From: Methyloprofundus sp.
GTDB lineage: Bacteria; Pseudomonadota; Gammaproteobacteria; Methylococcales; Methylomonadaceae
NCBI GenBank assembly: GCA_013138555.1
Contig: WTCN01000199.1
Location: 1 to 35,323 of the forward strand
Direction of reading: 5' to 3'
DNA length: 35,323 bases
The first letter of the stretch is position 1. Each line of letters begins with the position of its first letter. A program made the translations under genes and the position numbers. This document shows positions 32,629-35,323 of the stretch, piece after piece. Below the pieces are notes generated by a model. It did no database searches, was not told the DNA's origin, and saw nothing but the letters and a program-made list of their open reading frames with translations.

Positions 32629-35295
32629 ATGAATTATTTGACAGTAAAAAAACAGCAGGGTGTCGGCTTAATGGAAATCTTGGTAACCACCGTTGTGGTT
32701 GCTGTAGGTTTATTAGCGGTTGCTTCCTTGCAGGGGGACTTTATCCTTAGCAGTGCGGATAGTAAGGCACGTGCAGAGGCTTTGGTATTAGCTGAAAGAA
32801 AAATAGAAAGTCTGCGTAATAATGTTGTTAGGGATGATGGTGATGGCGGAGGGTATGAGGCGATAGCGAATAGTGCCGATGTGGTGACCGAATCCCCTAT
32901 TACAGGAGAGAATGCTGTTTTTACACGTAGCTGGGTGATTAATGAAGGCGGGACAGCCAAGCGCAAGAAAGTCTCGGTATTAGTGACATGGGATAGTGAT
33001 GGTGGTGTTGATAGCGATGGTGACGGGAGTACTATTGATGATGATGAGCGGGTTAATGTCGTCACTGAAATGGCATTTGATGACCCGGCTAAAAGTGCAC
33101 TTTACGCGGGACCTAATGGTGCCAGCGGGACAGCTGCTGTTCCTAGTCCAAGACAAAATGCTTCGGAAGATATTAATGCGGCTTCAGAGGATGTTATTGG
33201 GACGGATTTACAAATTACTGCCGTTGGTAGTGGTGATGGCACGGCAGGGACTGACCAGCAAGTTCAAGTTAATCCCGATGGCACTTTACTTACTTTGTCA
33301 CAAGTTGCCTCCGGTTCTTTTTTCTATACTGCAGCACACAGTGATTATCCCGCAAAAATTGAAGCAGGGGTGATTGCTGTTTTTATATGTCATGATGCAG
33401 ATGATGACCCGCAAACGGTTGATGTCTGTACGCATATTCAAAATCACTTTGGCGGTGTCGTTCACCGTGTAAAAGGAACGGTTTATTCAACGAGTTTGGA
33501 GACTTTATCCGATCGGCTAGTGGCCTGGACTTCTAGTGAGACACATGCGTGTTATAACGGAGCGGTGACTGAGGGATCAGGAAGTGATCGAATTGATGAA
33601 ATGCCTTATGAGTGTATTTATGCAGGTAACTGTGATGCAACTGTAGCGGGAACCAGAACAGCCTCATCTGGCGGGCTTCCGCATGCTGTAGATGAAGGTT
33701 GTTTTGTAGATGCTGTAGTCTCTGATGAGCAAATTAATAATCGTGGGGTAGGCCCGGGAGGAGAGTACGGTGATATGGGCTTACTAGGGTTGGAGGATAG
33801 TGGCCCTCATGCGGAGCAGGTGTGTTTTTTAGAAAATACTGCGATAGCAGACAGTACTTTGCTGAATGCTAATTCCGGGGATGCTTTTAATGAAAATTAT
33901 TTATATGCTGTGACCAAGCGTTTGTATGTTACGCGCAGGGTTAAGCGTAATGATAATAGTACTTCTGGTGATACGAGTGACGATTTCAATGATCATAAAA
34001 ATGAAGGGATTAATCGCTCCTATACCAATCACAATTTTTTTATTGCTGATCGTAATTCGGGACCTAGAGTGAAGCTAGAGTGTCGAGAGCAAGCGATTGA
34101 TACGCATGCAAAAGAATTGGCTCCCCGGGATATTTCCAGAATATTGAATGAAGGCACGGATAATGCTGTCTTCGATGAATTGGTTTACTTTGGTGGCGTG
34201 AGGAGTACTGATACTAACGGTAATGGTGTCATTGATGAAGACGATGAATACGTTGTTAGTTATGCGCATACACTTATTGGAGAAGTAACTGGAAGTGCGA
34301 CAACAAAACTTAAGTTTTTTATTCCAGAAGTAGGTGCCTGTTATCTTGATAATAATCTTGAGGATGTAGGGACTGCAGCAACTGCGTATGCCTGTGTGAT
34401 TGGCAGTAGTGCAACGAGTGCAAGTATTATTGGTTCAAGCAATGAGCATAAAGATGCTGATCCCTCTGTTTTTGCAGTTTGTAGCAGGGAGACGAATACC
34501 GATTCTGCTTGTCCTTGGTTGTCGAGCTTTACCGATACATATGATGATGGAGGGACGGGTAATACCAGCTGTACAACGCCTTGGGGAACAGAGATTGATG
34601 ATGCGGCGACTGTTTCTGCCTATGCGCCTAGTGACTGTACTACTCTGGTGACGCGGACGTGTAATAGTGGAACATTGGCAGGAGGTTCGGGGGCTATTTA
34701 CCCCGCGACTGATACCGGTGTTGTTGAATGTCAAGCTGCTGCAAGTGCCGGAGTTTCCTGCGCGTTGGGGAACTGGGGGAGGCTTGCCGATGGTGCTACG
34801 CAGGATGTGTATACTGCTGGTTCTGTGCTTTTTAGTAATATTTGCCCAGATCCGATTACCGTCTCGTGTAGCGATGGAACATTGACCTCTTCTAGCGATA
34901 CAATCTTTCAGAATTGTACGGTAGATGCACCTGTTAATTGTACAACGGTATGGGGTGTGGATGTCACGGATGGTGGTAGTATTACAGGGTATGAGGATGA
35001 AGAGGTAATAAATCCTGAAGTCTGTGTCAGTGAATCGCAAGTCTGTACAACAGGGGTTTTATTACCTAATAACTACACATTTGGTGCATGCACTGCCGTT
35101 GATGCGGTTGTGAACTATTGTGACGTGCCTAATTATTATCGTTGGAAAAAGAGAGATATGCCAGCGACATGGAATAGCACAGGACCTGGATCTATTAGCA
35201 ATAATATTGCTGGTAGAGGGGGGGCACGAGTTTCAGGGCAAACACCTAGTGCCGGGGAGAGTGTTGACTGTACTTCAGTTGTGACTGTCTTCTAG
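32629..35295 (+). CDS. Giant PilV-like prepilin with C-terminal cysteine-rich repeats
   Basis: This is an 888-residue protein. The N-terminus (KKQQG/VGLMEILVTTVVVAVGLL) is a PilV-type prepilin signal; ordinary PilV is about 150-200 residues. Two EF-hand-like loops occur at 128-140 and 528-539 (DTNGNGVIDEDD). The middle is a large extracellular region with scattered cysteines. At the C-terminus three tandem modules of about 53 residues (648-701, 711-763, 771-821) share the pattern C-x(2-3)-WG, then Tyr, C, C-x-x-G-x-L and a final C. I have seen similar Trp-Gly/Cys repeats in bacterial surface proteins. No pilY1 lies in the window, so this protein may carry a tip-adhesin role. The stop at 35293 is intact. 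Confidence 0.82.
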   Translation: MNYLTVKKQQGVGLMEILVTTVVVAVGLLAVASLQGDFILSSADSKARAEALVLAERKIESLRNNVVRDDGDGGGYEAIANSADVVTESPITGENAVFTRSWVINEGGTAKRKKVSVLVTWDSDGGVDSDGDGSTIDDDERVNVVTEMAFDDPAKSALYAGPNGASGTAAVPSPRQNASEDINAASEDVIGTDLQITAVGSGDGTAGTDQQVQVNPDGTLLTLSQVASGSFFYTAAHSDYPAKIEAGVIAVFICHDADDDPQTVDVCTHIQNHFGGVVHRVKGTVYSTSLETLSDRLVAWTSSETHACYNGAVTEGSGSDRIDEMPYECIYAGNCDATVAGTRTASSGGLPHAVDEGCFVDAVVSDEQINNRGVGPGGEYGDMGLLGLEDSGPHAEQVCFLENTAIADSTLLNANSGDAFNENYLYAVTKRLYVTRRVKRNDNSTSGDTSDDFNDHKNEGINRSYTNHNFFIADRNSGPRVKLECREQAIDTHAKELAPRDISRILNEGTDNAVFDELVYFGGVRSTDTNGNGVIDEDDEYVVSYAHTLIGEVTGSATTKLKFFIPEVGACYLDNNLEDVGTAATAYACVIGSSATSASIIGSSNEHKDADPSVFAVCSRETNTDSACPWLSSFTDTYDDGGTGNTSCTTPWGTEIDDAATVSAYAPSDCTTLVTRTCNSGTLAGGSGAIYPATDTGVVECQAAASAGVSCALGNWGRLADGATQDVYTAGSVLFSNICPDPITVSCSDGTLTSSSDTIFQNCTVDAPVNCTTVWGVDVTDGGSITGYEDEEVINPEVCVSESQVCTTGVLLPNNYTFGACTAVDAVVNYCDVPNYYRWKKRDMPATWNSTGPGSISNNIAGRGGARVSGQTPSAGESVDCTSVVTVF

Positions 35296-35299
35296 ACCT

Positions 35300-35323
35300 G
35301 TAGGGTGGGCAACGCTTTTTTGC
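35300..35323 (+). repeat. GTAGGGTGGGCA-type repeat, cut by window end
   Basis: GTAGGGTGGGCA is followed by ACGCTTTTTTGC, almost the same as the minus-strand start of the element at 8390. It follows the stop of the giant pilin gene by four bases and may act as its terminator. The remainder lies outside the window. Confidence 0.65.

Noticed and set aside
34435..35040. 201-residue minus-strand open frame inside the giant pilin gene
   Set aside because: It is antisense to the cysteine-module region and of low-complexity Arg/Thr/Ile composition; the plus-strand modules repeat at protein level, which shows which strand is coding.

Overview
The window is chromosomal DNA from an AT-rich gammaproteobacterium. 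Support for this comes from a gammaproteobacterial-type RoxA/YcfD ribosomal oxygenase, a DUF2782 gene directly upstream of a Pseudomonas-type homoserine kinase, a PilE/FimT/PilW/PilX/PilV minor pilin cluster, and Wzm/Wzt polysaccharide export. The repeat families and ISKra4-type remnants remind me of methanotrophs of the order Methylococcales, but that placement is inference from memory. No rRNA, tRNA or CRISPR array was seen.

Region 1 (1-6326) is housekeeping: the 3' part of a DhaL-type gene, roxA, a small four-helix membrane protein with a clean terminator, a DUF2782-thrB pair behind a good sigma70-like promoter, a small secreted protein, and a minus-strand group of a TM2-domain gene, cobS and bluB (late cobalamin synthesis, DMB supply).

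Region 2 (6624-13215) is the first half of a surface polysaccharide locus: three GT2 glycosyltransferases and UDP-galactopyranose mutase (glf), with a secreted trypsin-like protease among them. One GT2 looks like a galactofuranosyltransferase, so the glycan probably contains galactofuranose.

Region 3 (13755-16946) is a plus-strand group of a lipoprotein, a 552-residue exported protein I cannot assign, and an exported parvulin-type prolyl isomerase.

Region 4 (16947-22350) is a scrap-yard of broken insertion sequences (IS30-like, ISKra4-like and another transposase tail). Between the scraps lie a PIG-L deacetylase/GT2 fusion and a very AT-rich LTA-synthase-like phosphotransferase.

Region 5 (22566-27635) is the second half of the polysaccharide locus: a methyltransferase/GNAT fusion, a GT4, and the Wzt/Wzm exporter. 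Together, regions 2, 4 and 5 could build, decorate (de-N-acetylate, re-acylate, add phospho-substituents) and export a lipid-linked glycan.

Region 6 (27636-29355) is repeat-rich, with one DUF3144 gene. Region 7 (29356-35295) encodes type IV minor pilins. The last is an 888-residue PilV-like prepilin ending in three tandem four-cysteine modules, and its neighbours carry EF-hand-like loops. This giant pilin and the region 3 trio are the best candidates for something not yet described.
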